Shown piece by piece: positions 43,989 through 52,810 of a DNA stretch of 64,000 bases. The stretch lies in assembly GCA_014381555.1 (NCBI GenBank), contig JACNLO010000049.1:1-64000 (forward strand), given 5' to 3'. A program made the position numbers and the translations under genes. The stretch comes from Planctomycetota bacterium. Lineage in GTDB: Bacteria; Planctomycetota; Phycisphaerae; Phycisphaerales; SM1A02. Position 1 is the first letter of the stretch, and each line of letters starts with the position of its first letter. The notes under the pieces are model-generated. The model did no database searches. It was not told the DNA's origin and worked only from the letters and a program-made list of their open reading frames with translations.

Positions 43989-44729
43989 TCAATCCACCGG
44001 TGATGGCTTTTCACTAGGTTCATCCGAAACAACCTGCAAAAGTTGCTCGAGTCGCTCGCCAACCATTTCATCAAAACGGTTTGATGTGTCCTCAAGTCTC
44101 GTTCGAAGCCCAACAAGATGCTGCTCCAAACGTTCAATATAGAGTGTTTGAGCACGAATCGACATCGCTGTTCTGACACGAATAAGCCCCTCTAACTCTG
44201 CAATTTTTGCTAGTATCAATGGGTCTGTTTGGTCTTGCCCACGGATTGCTTCGGCAATTTGATAAATTTCGGCATCAGTCTTTAACTCAGTCACCTTCAC
44301 CTCATACAATTCTGGATCCGATTCACGAAGGTGAATAAGCGATCCCAGTCGCCGACCCTGCTTCCGTACAATTGTGTTAAATGCTTCTGGATCTTTCTCG
44401 CACATCGACATGAGTTGAGTAGCGAGTTCTGGATCTATTTCCTTCGCAACTGCCATTATGTGTTCCACCATATTCGCTGGAATTGGTGAATTGGGTGGAA
44501 ATGGTTTTCTCCACTCCATGTTTTTGTTTTTTCGATCTGGACGCACTCTGCCATTTTGCTGTGGTTTTTTCTTTTCCACATCCATCAATTGTTCGTGTGT
44601 TGGTTTCAAAAATCCCATCAAATGAGTGGTTGAACACGACAAGTTACAACTTGATTGTGAACTAGGCGAGCTCATCCCAAGCATCATGAGCAATACAAAT
44701 AATAAGCAAATGGTTGTTGTACGTTTCAT
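43989..44729 (-). CDS. Periplasmic helical protein (CpxP/Spy-like layout)
   Basis: A 246-residue exported protein. Signal peptide MKRTTTICLLFVLLMMLGMS is followed by a polar linker and a long, highly charged helical region (~85-235: ELATQLMSMCEKDPEAFNTI, IRAQTLYIERLEQHLVGLRT). The layout resembles periplasmic stress proteins of the CpxP/Spy/ZraP type, though I see no clear LTxxQ motif. It follows the ECF sigma and anti-sigma genes on the same strand with a 48-bp gap, a setting typical for a sigma-controlled envelope stress function. The family call is weak. Confidence 0.6.
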   Translation of the reverse strand: MKRTTTICLLFVLLMMLGMSSPSSQSSCNLSCSTTHLMGFLKPTHEQLMDVEKKKPQQNGRVRPDRKNKNMEWRKPFPPNSPIPANMVEHIMAVAKEIDPELATQLMSMCEKDPEAFNTIVRKQGRRLGSLIHLRESDPELYEVKVTELKTDAEIYQIAEAIRGQDQTDPLILAKIAELEGLIRVRTAMSIRAQTLYIERLEQHLVGLRTRLEDTSNRFDEMVGERLEQLLQVVSDEPSEKPSPVD

Positions 44730-44777
44730 TTTTGTAATCTCCGTCCGTGTAACCGCAAGTTTATATGTTTCATCATC

Positions 44778-45353
44778 TTATTCTGAGAGCAAGCCATATT
44801 GCCACAATTCGATGTCATTGCGTAGACCGTTCAGGCTCTCGGCAACATCAACAAATGCAAGTTCTCGAGAATCAGCAAGATACGCAAATTCGCTGAGATT
44901 TAAATCTTCAAGAAGCAACTCCTCGTCTTCAACACTCAACACCGCGTTAATCGCAACAAGGGGTTGTTGAGAATATTGGTCTAATGGCTGTGAGCCGAAT
45001 CGAATTGCGACAAGAACAGCGAATAGTACACAGGCTGCGAGAGCTAATTGGCGCCATGCTACAGAGCGACCGATTCGTGCGATGACGACTGGGTGAACGT
45101 TGTGAAGTTGAGAGACTGAAGCGTCAAACACACGTGAAGCGAGCCCTGCTGGCACATCTACCGAGAATGCCATATCAAGACGTTGTTCCAATGTTTTTGC
45201 GCTCGATTCAAGAAGGTATTCCCGCGATGCATGAGCAACTCGATCAGCGAGACCTTCAGGCGTTTGTGTCACCAAAGCTTCTGCGAGAAGTGCATCGATA
45301 TGCCGATCTTCTGCAGTCATTTCTTGTTCAAATTGTTGTTCTTCGTAATTCAT
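44778..45353 (-). CDS. Anti-sigma factor, membrane-bound
   Basis: A 191-residue protein with a cytoplasmic N-terminal half, one membrane helix (QLALAACVLFAVLVAIRFG) and a periplasmic tail. The N-terminal part is helical and acidic (EDRHIDALLAEALVTQ) and carries a repeated motif (PEGLADRVAHAS, PAGLASRVFDAS). No zinc-binding HxxxCxxC is seen. The reading frame is open to 45428 inside the sigma gene, but the ATG at 45353, 13 bp after the sigma stop, is chosen. Its position makes it the likely inhibitor of the ECF sigma factor. Confidence 0.78.
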   Translation of the reverse strand: MNYEEQQFEQEMTAEDRHIDALLAEALVTQTPEGLADRVAHASREYLLESSAKTLEQRLDMAFSVDVPAGLASRVFDASVSQLHNVHPVVIARIGRSVAWRQLALAACVLFAVLVAIRFGSQPLDQYSQQPLVAINAVLSVEDEELLLEDLNLSEFAYLADSRELAFVDVAESLNGLRNDIELWQYGLLSE

Positions 45354-45366
45354 AACTTGCTCATAT

Positions 45367-45978
45367 TCAACGATCTTCCTCACAATCGATTGCTCTTTTT
45401 TGTCCACTGTTTTGAAGATAATTTTCACTATCCATCAAACTTTTTAACTTTTTCAATGCACGGTGCTGACGTGCCAATACCGTCCCTAGTGGTTCTCCAA
45501 TGGCTTCTGCAATCTGCTTATAGCTCATTCCAGCCGAATGACGCATATGTATGATGTCCTGATCAGAACTCGATAGTTGGCAGACAGCGGCTCTGAGCCG
45601 CTGTATTTGGGTAGCAAGTTCCTCGTCGTCATGAACGTCCGATAGCCCTCTGGAGAGCACTCCGATCATCTCATTCTCCATTGGGACTGCTTGGCGCTTC
45701 CTGCGACGCATCTCGTCACGAAGTCGATTCATAGCGATTCTAAAGAGCCACGCTTCAAATTTGCCTGTTTCTTCATAGGTGGGTAATTTTTGGGCAATGG
45801 TACAAAAGGTCGATTGCGTGATTTCCTCAGAAAGTTCTTCATTTCCACACTTTGACCGAATTAGAGCAAAAACCCGATGTGCATAGGCGTCTACGATATA
45901 TCGCCATGCAAGTTCGTCACCGTTTGCTGCTGCAATGATGTTGTCGTGGAGTTCTTGTTTCTCTTGGGGATTAGTCAT
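45367..45978 (-). CDS. ECF RNA polymerase sigma factor
   Basis: A 203-residue sigma-70 family ECF factor. Region 2 is seen in RVFALIRSKCGNEELSEEIT and EAWLFRIAMNRLRDEMRRRK; region 4 in LRAAVCQLSSSDQDIIHMRH and GMSYKQIAEAIGEPLGTVLA. It directs polymerase to a small stress or envelope regulon. It is followed by its probable membrane anti-sigma factor and a periplasmic helical protein, so signal, inhibitor and target lie together. The start is ATG 45978. Confidence 0.94.
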   Translation of the reverse strand: MTNPQEKQELHDNIIAAANGDELAWRYIVDAYAHRVFALIRSKCGNEELSEEITQSTFCTIAQKLPTYEETGKFEAWLFRIAMNRLRDEMRRRKRQAVPMENEMIGVLSRGLSDVHDDEELATQIQRLRAAVCQLSSSDQDIIHMRHSAGMSYKQIAEAIGEPLGTVLARQHRALKKLKSLMDSENYLQNSGQKRAIDCEEDR

Positions 45979-46088
45979 ATCTCAGTCTTGTTACCACCTG
46001 AACGTAGGTCAACGATGGAAAACCTACCAGATTGCAGGCATTCATAGGGTACTTTCATCGGCAACATTCGTACAATCTACCCCTACCA

Positions 46089-47063
46089 ATGGATTCAATC
46101 ATCACATTTGCCCAAGATTGGTATGGAATTACGCTTATCCTCGGAGTCGCCATGCTCATTTTCGGGGGGCACATGCTTGTAGAAGGTAGTGTTGCAATTG
46201 CGACCCGCCTTGGTATCAGTAAACTCGTCATCGGGCTTACTATTGTTGCCTTTAGCACAAGCTCTCCCGAACTTGCTCTCAATGTGGTTGCCTCCATCAA
46301 TAACCATGGTGAACTGTGCCTTGGTAATATTTTTGGTTCTAACATTGCAAACATCGGGCTTGTACTTGGCATCGGAGCACTCATTTGCAAACTTCCAGTG
46401 ACAGGCCGCATTATCAAAGTCGAATTCCCCTGGCTCATAGTTGCAACCGTTGTTGTAGGAGGTGCAACTCTGTTCGGGGTACTTAACTCTTACTGGGCAA
46501 TTGGGTTTCTCTGTTTGTTCACCGTTTTGATGTGGACATGGTTTCGAATTGGAAAGGAAGAAGAGTCACAACTTGCTTCGCAAAGCGAGGAGGCCATCCC
46601 AGAAGTGCATTGCTCTTCGATTGGCGCATGGGCAATGCTTTTGGTTGGCTTACTATTATTAGGTTTTGGTGGAAAGGCGACAGAGGTTGGAGCAGTCACA
46701 GGTGCACTCGCACTTGGCATGAGTAAAATTGTCGTTGGCGGTACAGTTGTTGCAATTGCAACAAGTTTGCCAGAAGTTGTTACAACAATTATTGCTGCTA
46801 AGAAGAATCACCCAGACCTTGCTGTTGGTAATGTCGTGGGGTCAAACATTTTTAATATTTTGTTTGTGCTTCCAATTACTATGCTCGTTAAACCAATCAC
46901 AGTGCCAAGCGACGCGTGGATGTATGTTGTCATCATGGTCGGAATCACCTTGTTAGCTTGGGTCCTTACTATGGACCAGAGAATCAAGCCAAAAGAAGGT
47001 GGAATCCTTCTAGCGCTGTATATTTCGTTCTTGGTTTGGGTTACCTTCGTGGCAGTTTCGTAG
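46089..47063 (+). CDS. CaCA-family Na+/Ca2+ exchanger (YrbG-like)
   Basis: A 324-residue membrane protein with about ten helices in two inverted halves. Each half carries the ion-binding alpha repeat: FSTSSPELALNVVAS ... GNIFGSNIANIGLVLG, and ATSLPEVVTTIIA ... GNVVGSNIFNILFVL. It exchanges Na+ or H+ for Ca2+ or related ions at the inner membrane. The ORF can start at a TTG at 46032, but the ATG at 46089 precedes the first helix directly. It converges on dnaB with a 5-bp gap. Confidence 0.93.
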   Translation: MDSIITFAQDWYGITLILGVAMLIFGGHMLVEGSVAIATRLGISKLVIGLTIVAFSTSSPELALNVVASINNHGELCLGNIFGSNIANIGLVLGIGALICKLPVTGRIIKVEFPWLIVATVVVGGATLFGVLNSYWAIGFLCLFTVLMWTWFRIGKEEESQLASQSEEAIPEVHCSSIGAWAMLLVGLLLLGFGGKATEVGAVTGALALGMSKIVVGGTVVAIATSLPEVVTTIIAAKKNHPDLAVGNVVGSNIFNILFVLPITMLVKPITVPSDAWMYVVIMVGITLLAWVLTMDQRIKPKEGGILLALYISFLVWVTFVAVS

Positions 47064-47068
47064 AGTAC

Positions 47069-48565
47069 TTAAATCGCAAGGTCATCAAAGTTGTCATTTG
47101 AAAAAGGGTCGTCCGATCCTTGTGGCAATACTGTGGCAAATCCAGCGCCTTCGGTCGGTGTTGCGTTTGTCCAATCATAGAAACGTGTACAGGTATTATC
47201 CCAAGTCAACTTCACCGTCGCTGTCGGGCCATTTCTTTGTTTTGCAATAATTAGTTCTGCAAGGGAATGTTTGTCTTCGTTTGCTTCCATCCACGAAGGA
47301 TCGCTCTGGTGGTAATACGATTCACGGTGGAGCATTGCAACTACATCTGCATCTTGTTCAATCGAACCAGACTCTCTCAAATCGCTCATCCGAGGTCGGT
47401 GTCCCTCGCGTTGTTCCGCTGCTCTGTTCAATTGACTTAGACAAACAACAGGGACTTCAAGCTCACGAGCTAGCGCCTTGATGCTTCGACTAATGTCACT
47501 CACTTCTTGTTGTCTTGACTCGGCACGTTTTCCACTTGTCATCAATTGCAGGTAGTCAACCAATATGACACCAACATTCTCTGATTGTTTTAAGCGCCTT
47601 GCTTTTGCTCGAAGTTGTGTAATTGTTAAACTTGGGGTGTCGTCAATAAAAAGTGGTTTGCCCATCAAGTCATTCGTTGCTTGAATAATTGCTTCCATGT
47701 CACGGTCGCTCAACATGTTTCTTCGAATTTTATGACCCGAGACAGATGCTCTTGAACTTAACAATCGTTGCACGAGTTGTTGGCGACTCATTTCAAGACT
47801 AAAGAACGCCACAGGTGTCCCTCGCATCACAATATTTTCTGCAATGTTTAATGCTAGAGCAGTTTTACCCATCGATGGTCGTGCAGCAACAATAACCATT
47901 TCGCCAGTTTGCAAACCACTTGTAATTTCATCAAGACTTGGATAGCCAGTTCCTACACCAGTAATTATTCTTCCATCGTTTGCTTCAAGTTGTTCGATTG
48001 CCAAATTGAGTAACTCGTCAAGTTTCTCAGCATGACGAGATTCAGATTGCTGAGCAATGCTGAAAATACGTCGTTCAGCTTCACCCAATATGTCTTCTGG
48101 ATTCTCGGGATTGCTGTATGCATCGTGTAATATTTCACCAGCTGCCGCAATCAATTGACGCACAACTGATTTTTCTTTTACTAAGCGGGCGTAATGAGAA
48201 GCACTTGCAGCACTCGGAACTGCTGCTGCGATATTGACAAGATAATCCTCGCCGCCGACAGCATTTAGCAGATTTCTATCCTCAAGAAGTTGCTTGAGAT
48301 GAACATAGTCAACGGTTTTCAGAGAGCCGTTGTTGAGTTCGGTCATAATGTCATAAATTGAACCATTTGCCTTCTTAAAGAAGTCGTCCCCACTATTAAG
48401 AATAAGCTGTACATCGTTAAGCACACTTGGGTCAATAATAATTGAGCCCAAGAGACTTTCTTCCGCTTCAACTGAGTGTGGCGGTAATGCGTCGACCAAA
48501 CGATTAATCGCCTGAGACTTTGCGCCTTGCTGAAGATTTTGTGTTTGTTTTTGCTCTTTGCTCAT
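47069..48565 (-). CDS. dnaB: Replicative DNA helicase DnaB
   Basis: A 498-residue hexameric helicase of the replication fork. The N-terminal domain starts LPPHSVEAEESLLGSIIID; a linker leads to the RecA-like domain with Walker A VAARPSMGKTALALNIAE, then FFSLEMSRQQLVQRLLSS, DYLQLM, LSQLNRAAEQREGHRPRMSD and LIIAKQRNGPT. No intein is present. The C-terminus is longer than usual and acidic (ends NDNFDDLAI). The gene after HU lies 98 bp downstream of that gene's stop on the same strand. Confidence 0.96.
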   Translation of the reverse strand: MSKEQKQTQNLQQGAKSQAINRLVDALPPHSVEAEESLLGSIIIDPSVLNDVQLILNSGDDFFKKANGSIYDIMTELNNGSLKTVDYVHLKQLLEDRNLLNAVGGEDYLVNIAAAVPSAASASHYARLVKEKSVVRQLIAAAGEILHDAYSNPENPEDILGEAERRIFSIAQQSESRHAEKLDELLNLAIEQLEANDGRIITGVGTGYPSLDEITSGLQTGEMVIVAARPSMGKTALALNIAENIVMRGTPVAFFSLEMSRQQLVQRLLSSRASVSGHKIRRNMLSDRDMEAIIQATNDLMGKPLFIDDTPSLTITQLRAKARRLKQSENVGVILVDYLQLMTSGKRAESRQQEVSDISRSIKALARELEVPVVCLSQLNRAAEQREGHRPRMSDLRESGSIEQDADVVAMLHRESYYHQSDPSWMEANEDKHSLAELIIAKQRNGPTATVKLTWDNTCTRFYDWTNATPTEGAGFATVLPQGSDDPFSNDNFDDLAI

Positions 48566-48663
48566 CCTTGAGCATTACCTTACATTAAATTGCATACAAG
48601 AATGGAGAAACGACAAGTCATCCACCGAGGTTGTGCACCCCTTTTGAAAAAAACTAAGTGACC

Positions 48664-49026
48664 TTACGCTGTAGCAAACTCTTTTGAAGGAGTTTCAACA
48701 ACAGGTGTTTCGACAATCGGTGTTTCTTCTCGATTCACAAGTTTACTATCTACAGCTTCTTTCATTAAACGGCCGACCTTAAATTTAACTGTTCTTCGGG
48801 CAGGTACTGGAACGCGTTCAAGTGTTCGTGGGTTTTGAGCCATACGCGGAGCGCGTTCCCTAATTTCAAAAACACCAAAGTCCCGGAACTCAAGACGATT
48901 CCCCTCACCAAGTTCTGTTATTACACCATCAAGAAATGCTTGAACGATTGAGCGAACATCGTTTCTTTTATATTTTGTTTCATCCGCAATTCGATCTATC
49001 AAGTCTTTCTTGGTGGTCGTTGTCAT
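48664..49026 (-). CDS. HU/IHF-family DNA-binding protein
   Basis: A 120-residue histone-like protein. It shows the normal HU core: KKDLIDRIADETKYKRNDVR, FLDGVITELGEGNRLEFRDF, GVFEIRERAPRMAQNPRT with the DNA-intercalating arm, and VPVPARRTVKFKVGRLMKEA. A non-family tail with repeated ETP units (PIVETPVVETPSK) follows. A TTG two codons upstream is also possible; the ATG at 49026 is preferred. It bends DNA and organises the nucleoid. Confidence 0.94.
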   Translation of the reverse strand: MTTTTKKDLIDRIADETKYKRNDVRSIVQAFLDGVITELGEGNRLEFRDFGVFEIRERAPRMAQNPRTLERVPVPARRTVKFKVGRLMKEAVDSKLVNREETPIVETPVVETPSKEFATA

Positions 49027-49032
49027 AGTCAA

Positions 49033-49548
49033 AACTTTCTGTTCCTAAGAACTAGTCTCGGAGATTGACACTATAAGCTGGTTCTACCTCCAGCACGTGC
49101 CTCTCTGCTTCTCTCAGTCTGTTGCAAAGACAATCATCGTGAAATGTCCGTTTTGAACTCGACATCTATACCACGTGAAGACTCTCAATTTTTGCAAGTA
49201 AAACTCTCCATTTCTACTCCATTTAAGACACTTCTTCAAATGCCAACACCATTAACGTATGTGCTACCCTTCAGTATGGCGTTTTCCTCTCTGCTCGTCA
49301 AGAACCTTTTTCAAACTCTGGGTGTTCGTTTTATTTTTATTTTCAAAATCTAAATTTCAAAATCAATATGTCACAATATTTCCATGTGACCCAAGCATAC
49401 TTATGATTGCCATCTTTTTAATTAAAAAACCCTTTTTGAAGCGAGTTATTGGTGGTTCAAGTAAAATTATCTTTGATTTTAGTTGGTTCTTACTCTATTA
49501 GAGGTATCATTCCCGCCCGACCATCTGGTCGATGATTGGATTATTGCC
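49033..49548. other. AT-rich 516-bp gap between HU and trkA
   Basis: No convincing gene lies here. The one open frame (49144-49353 plus) has no ribosome-binding site and low-quality sequence. The right part is rich in A/T. An inverted repeat GTCACA-N9-TGTGAC occurs at 49370-49390 and a CGACC-ATCT-GGTCG hairpin at about 49518-49531, just before trkA. Minus-strand TATAGT at 49070-49075 may be the HU -10 box. No DnaA-box cluster was found. The region probably holds the divergent promoters of HU and trkA. Confidence 0.5.
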
Positions 49549-50889
49549 ATGAATATTATTATTTGTGGGGCTGGAAAAACCGGTGCCCACGCAGCAGAAA
49601 TTTTATCAGCCGATGGTGCAGATGTCACCGTCATCGACGAGAGCTTGCCGTTACTAGAGTCGCTCGCCGATTCACTAGACGTAGCTATTCTTGCTGGCCA
49701 ACCATCGGCAGCAAAAGATTTAAAAGCAGCGGGTGTCGCAGACGCCGATGTCGTCATCGCAGTAACTGAAGATGACGAAGTCAATCTTCTCTGCGCATCA
49801 ACAGCTTCATACATGGGCGCTGATAGAACCTTTGCAACAGTCACCCACAGTATGTACCTCAATAGAAATCCACTAGATTATTCGAAAATCTTTTCAATAG
49901 ATAGTTTGATTTGTCCAGCGTACTCTGCTGCTCGAGCGATTGCATCACACTTGCGAAACCCTGCAGCGATGAAGGTTGAGCGATTTGTAGGGCATACAAT
50001 TGAAGTGCAACAGTTCCAAGTGAGTAAAGGTGCTTCCGGAATTGGGCGTCGTTTGTCTGATGTAAAACTTCCTGGTGGAGCACGTCTTGCCGCTATTACT
50101 AGAAATGGTGACACATATTTACCAAGCGGGATAAGCACCGTCGATGAAGGGGATGAAGTATTACTCGTCGCAAACTCAGATGTATTTCACGATGCTCGCA
50201 GGGTGTTTAGAACAAAGGATGCCGGTAGACGAAGCGTTGTAATAATGGGTGGATCACCTGTCGCTGTCTGGCTTTGCAGGACACTGAAAAACCGTGGGTT
50301 CTCAATTCGCCTATTTGAAACCGAAACAGAAAGAGCAAACGAACTCGCTGAAAAACTCCCTTGGGTCACTGTCATTCAATCCGATCCAACAGATCCAAAT
50401 GTTTTTACAGATGAGCATATTGAGAATGCTGACGCTTTTGTGGCACTCACAAATGATGAGCACAATATCCTCAGCTGTGCATGGGCAGCAGGTTTGGGTG
50501 TCAAAGAAACCTATCCAGTTGTCTCAAAGAAGGATTATGCACCTTTTGTCAAAGCAATGGGACTTACACATACGTTCAGCCCACGCGAGTTGGCTGTTGA
50601 AGAAATCAGGAAGAGATTAGCACGAAAGCAAATGACTAAGGTGGCATCCCTAGCTGGGGGTGATTTGGGTATCTTTCGTATCCGGGTTGGGAAAAACGCC
50701 CCCGTTGCACAAAAACCGCTTTCTGAATTATCGCTTATGCCAAACTGCATGGTCATCGTCCTTGAGCACGATGAACACCTTGGTGTTGTTCCAAATGCTA
50801 GCGAAGTACTCCAAGAGCGAGATGTGGTATTTGTTGTTGTCCACGGTGAATACGAGGATGAACTACGATCTTTGTTCGCAGTAACATAA
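49549..50889 (+). CDS. trkA: Trk potassium uptake regulator TrkA
   Basis: A 446-residue peripheral protein that gates the TrkH channel. It has two RCK units: first NAD-binding fold MNIIICGAGKTGAHAAEIL with DVTVIDES, then a TrkA-C domain near 150-220; second fold SVVIMGGSPVAVWLCRTLKN followed by another TrkA-C. The ORF is open to 49483, but family proteins begin at MNIIICGAG, so ATG 49549 was used. It lies 4 bp upstream of trkH. Confidence 0.94.
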   Translation: MNIIICGAGKTGAHAAEILSADGADVTVIDESLPLLESLADSLDVAILAGQPSAAKDLKAAGVADADVVIAVTEDDEVNLLCASTASYMGADRTFATVTHSMYLNRNPLDYSKIFSIDSLICPAYSAARAIASHLRNPAAMKVERFVGHTIEVQQFQVSKGASGIGRRLSDVKLPGGARLAAITRNGDTYLPSGISTVDEGDEVLLVANSDVFHDARRVFRTKDAGRRSVVIMGGSPVAVWLCRTLKNRGFSIRLFETETERANELAEKLPWVTVIQSDPTDPNVFTDEHIENADAFVALTNDEHNILSCAWAAGLGVKETYPVVSKKDYAPFVKAMGLTHTFSPRELAVEEIRKRLARKQMTKVASLAGGDLGIFRIRVGKNAPVAQKPLSELSLMPNCMVIVLEHDEHLGVVPNASEVLQERDVVFVVVHGEYEDELRSLFAVT

Positions 50890-50893
50890 TTCA

Positions 50894-52438
50894 ATGAACT
50901 ACCGCTTGATTATTCATCAACTTGGCTTGCTCGTACTTGTGCTAAGCGCAGTACTGTTTGGCATTTGGCTATGGGCTGCAATCGCACTTGGCTTAAGTGG
51001 ATTAGGAGTCTCCCCACTGCTCTGGTCAACTGGAATCGGCACCGTTCTTGGTTGTATTCTGTTTCTGGTTGGAAAGTCAGCCAAGAAACAATCTGGCACC
51101 GGATCAATGGGCCGAAGGGAAGCACTACTTCTTGTTTCATCAAGTTGGCTCCTTGGTGCCGTTGTTTCTTCGCTTCCATTTTTTATCTGGGGACGATACG
51201 AACAAGATGGAAGCCACCCTTTTCAATCTGTTATCAATTGTTTCTTTGAAGCAATGAGTGGTCTTACCACAACCGGTGCAACAATATTAACTGACATCTC
51301 AACCGTACCAGACCCATTACTTTTTTGGAGATCAATGATTCAGTGGCTTGGCGGCTTGGGCATAGTTGTACTCTTCGTGGCAGTGCTTCCTAGTTTAGGT
51401 GTAGGTGGTAAAAAACTGTTTAAGGTTGAGGCTCCCGGACCAGAGCCCGAGGGAGTTCGACCACACATACGCGAAACTGCAAGAATTCTTTGGGTTATTT
51501 ACCTCTGCTTAACTATTGTTGAAATTGTTGCCTACAAGGTTGCGGGCATGCAATGGTTCGATGCAAGTTGCCACGCATTAACAACACTAGCAACCGGTGG
51601 GTTCAGCACACAAAATGCAAGCACTGGCGCTTTTGATTCTAGAACCATAAATATCATCACGATTGTTTTCATGGTTCTCGCTGGAGCAAACTTTGGTTTG
51701 TACTATGCAGCTGTAAAAGGAAAACTTCGAGTTGTTTGGACCGATCCTGAATTTCGTTTTTATATTTTCTTGCTAACCGCGGGTTCAGTGGTTGTCATTT
51801 TTTCTTTACTAGGAAGCGGGAAACCACTAATTACTACAACTGGAGCGATAGAACAAGCAACGACAGGTGAAGTTGTAACGCAAGGTATTTTCACTGTTGT
51901 CTCACAGCAGACAACGACTGGTTTCGCAACTGCAGATTATGACACATGGCCATTTGTTGCAAAAGGTGTCCTTCTAATGTTGATGTTTGTTGGAGGATGT
52001 GCTGGTTCAACTGGTGGCGGAATTAAAGTTATTCGTGTTTGGATTGCATTGAAAGTAATGCTTGCTGAATTAGAGCGAGCCTTTCGACCAAACGTTGTTC
52101 GACCACTTAAGGTTGGTAAAACTGCAATCGACCCCGAGCTAAAACTTGCGACGATTGCATATGTCCTAGGTGTCCTCGTTCTGTTTGGGATTGGTTCGGG
52201 AGCCATCATGCTGTTCGAGTCTGGAAACCCAGAGTGTAGTGTGACAACAGCAGCAACAGCATCAATTGCTACTATCTGCACTGTTGGTCCGGGACTTGCA
52301 AAAGTTGGAGCAATTGAAAACTATGCTTGGTTCAGTGATGCTTCAAAACTTTTTTTGTGTGTCTTAATGGCAATCGGTCGCCTTGAAGTTTTTGCCGTTC
52401 TTGTCCTATTCGTTCCACGATTCTGGCGAAGCACATGA
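50894..52438 (+). CDS. trkH: Trk potassium uptake channel TrkH
   Basis: A 514-residue K+ channel subunit with four pore repeats. Selectivity-filter regions are SGLTTTGATILTDI, ALTTLATGGFSTQNAS, QQTTTGFATADYDTW and ATASIATICTVGPGLAKVG. TrkH lets K+ in under TrkA control. Its stop overlaps the start of the zinc-ribbon gene by 4 bp, so three genes form one operon. Confidence 0.95.
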   Translation: MNYRLIIHQLGLLVLVLSAVLFGIWLWAAIALGLSGLGVSPLLWSTGIGTVLGCILFLVGKSAKKQSGTGSMGRREALLLVSSSWLLGAVVSSLPFFIWGRYEQDGSHPFQSVINCFFEAMSGLTTTGATILTDISTVPDPLLFWRSMIQWLGGLGIVVLFVAVLPSLGVGGKKLFKVEAPGPEPEGVRPHIRETARILWVIYLCLTIVEIVAYKVAGMQWFDASCHALTTLATGGFSTQNASTGAFDSRTINIITIVFMVLAGANFGLYYAAVKGKLRVVWTDPEFRFYIFLLTAGSVVVIFSLLGSGKPLITTTGAIEQATTGEVVTQGIFTVVSQQTTTGFATADYDTWPFVAKGVLLMLMFVGGCAGSTGGGIKVIRVWIALKVMLAELERAFRPNVVRPLKVGKTAIDPELKLATIAYVLGVLVLFGIGSGAIMLFESGNPECSVTTAATASIATICTVGPGLAKVGAIENYAWFSDASKLFLCVLMAIGRLEVFAVLVLFVPRFWRST

Positions 52439-52803
52439 ATAAACAGTTTGTTTCAAGGTTTTTTGTATTTGCTGGTTGTGTTACGTTTGTGTTTGGGGTT
52501 TTTCAGATTACTTATTTTTTGGTCTCCGCTTTTTTCTTCATGCTTGCTGCGGGATTCAAATTCCCATTCCGCGAAGAGGAGGGATGGGAATGTTCCTGTG
52601 GATATGACCTTTCCTATCTGAACCCTAACTCCCCTAAATGCCCAGAGTGTGGGAAGGATGCAAAGTTAGAGTGGACTTCTTCGCATGGGGAGTATTCACG
52701 TTCAACAACAAAACGACTGCACTGGGCAGTCTTCCAATTCATACTTTCAGTTTTTGTTCTCACGGTGTACATCCTGTTCTGGATGTATCGGAACTCGCCG
52801 TAA
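52435..52803 (+). CDS. Small membrane zinc-ribbon protein (CGYDL type)
   Basis: A 122-residue protein with a helix near each end (FFVFAGCVTFVFGVFQITYF and FQFILSVFVLTVYILFWMYR). Between them is a four-cysteine ribbon: CSCGYDLSYLNPNSPKCPEC. The CGYDL...CPECG pattern is very common in small membrane proteins of planctomycetes, especially Phycisphaerae. The function is unknown. The ATGA overlap with trkH implies co-expression with the K+ transporter; a role in its assembly is possible but unproven. Confidence 0.8.
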   Translation: MNKQFVSRFFVFAGCVTFVFGVFQITYFLVSAFFFMLAAGFKFPFREEEGWECSCGYDLSYLNPNSPKCPECGKDAKLEWTSSHGEYSRSTTKRLHWAVFQFILSVFVLTVYILFWMYRNSP

Positions 52804-52810
52804 ACCGATA

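Noticed and set aside
49144-49353. 69-residue plus-strand ORF in the HU-trkA gap
   Set aside because: No ribosome-binding site, atypical composition and no recognisable motif; probably chance in AT-rich DNA.
49370-49390. CRP/FNR binding site
   Set aside because: CRP sites read TGTGA-N6-TCACA; here the half-sites are in the opposite order with a 9-bp spacer.
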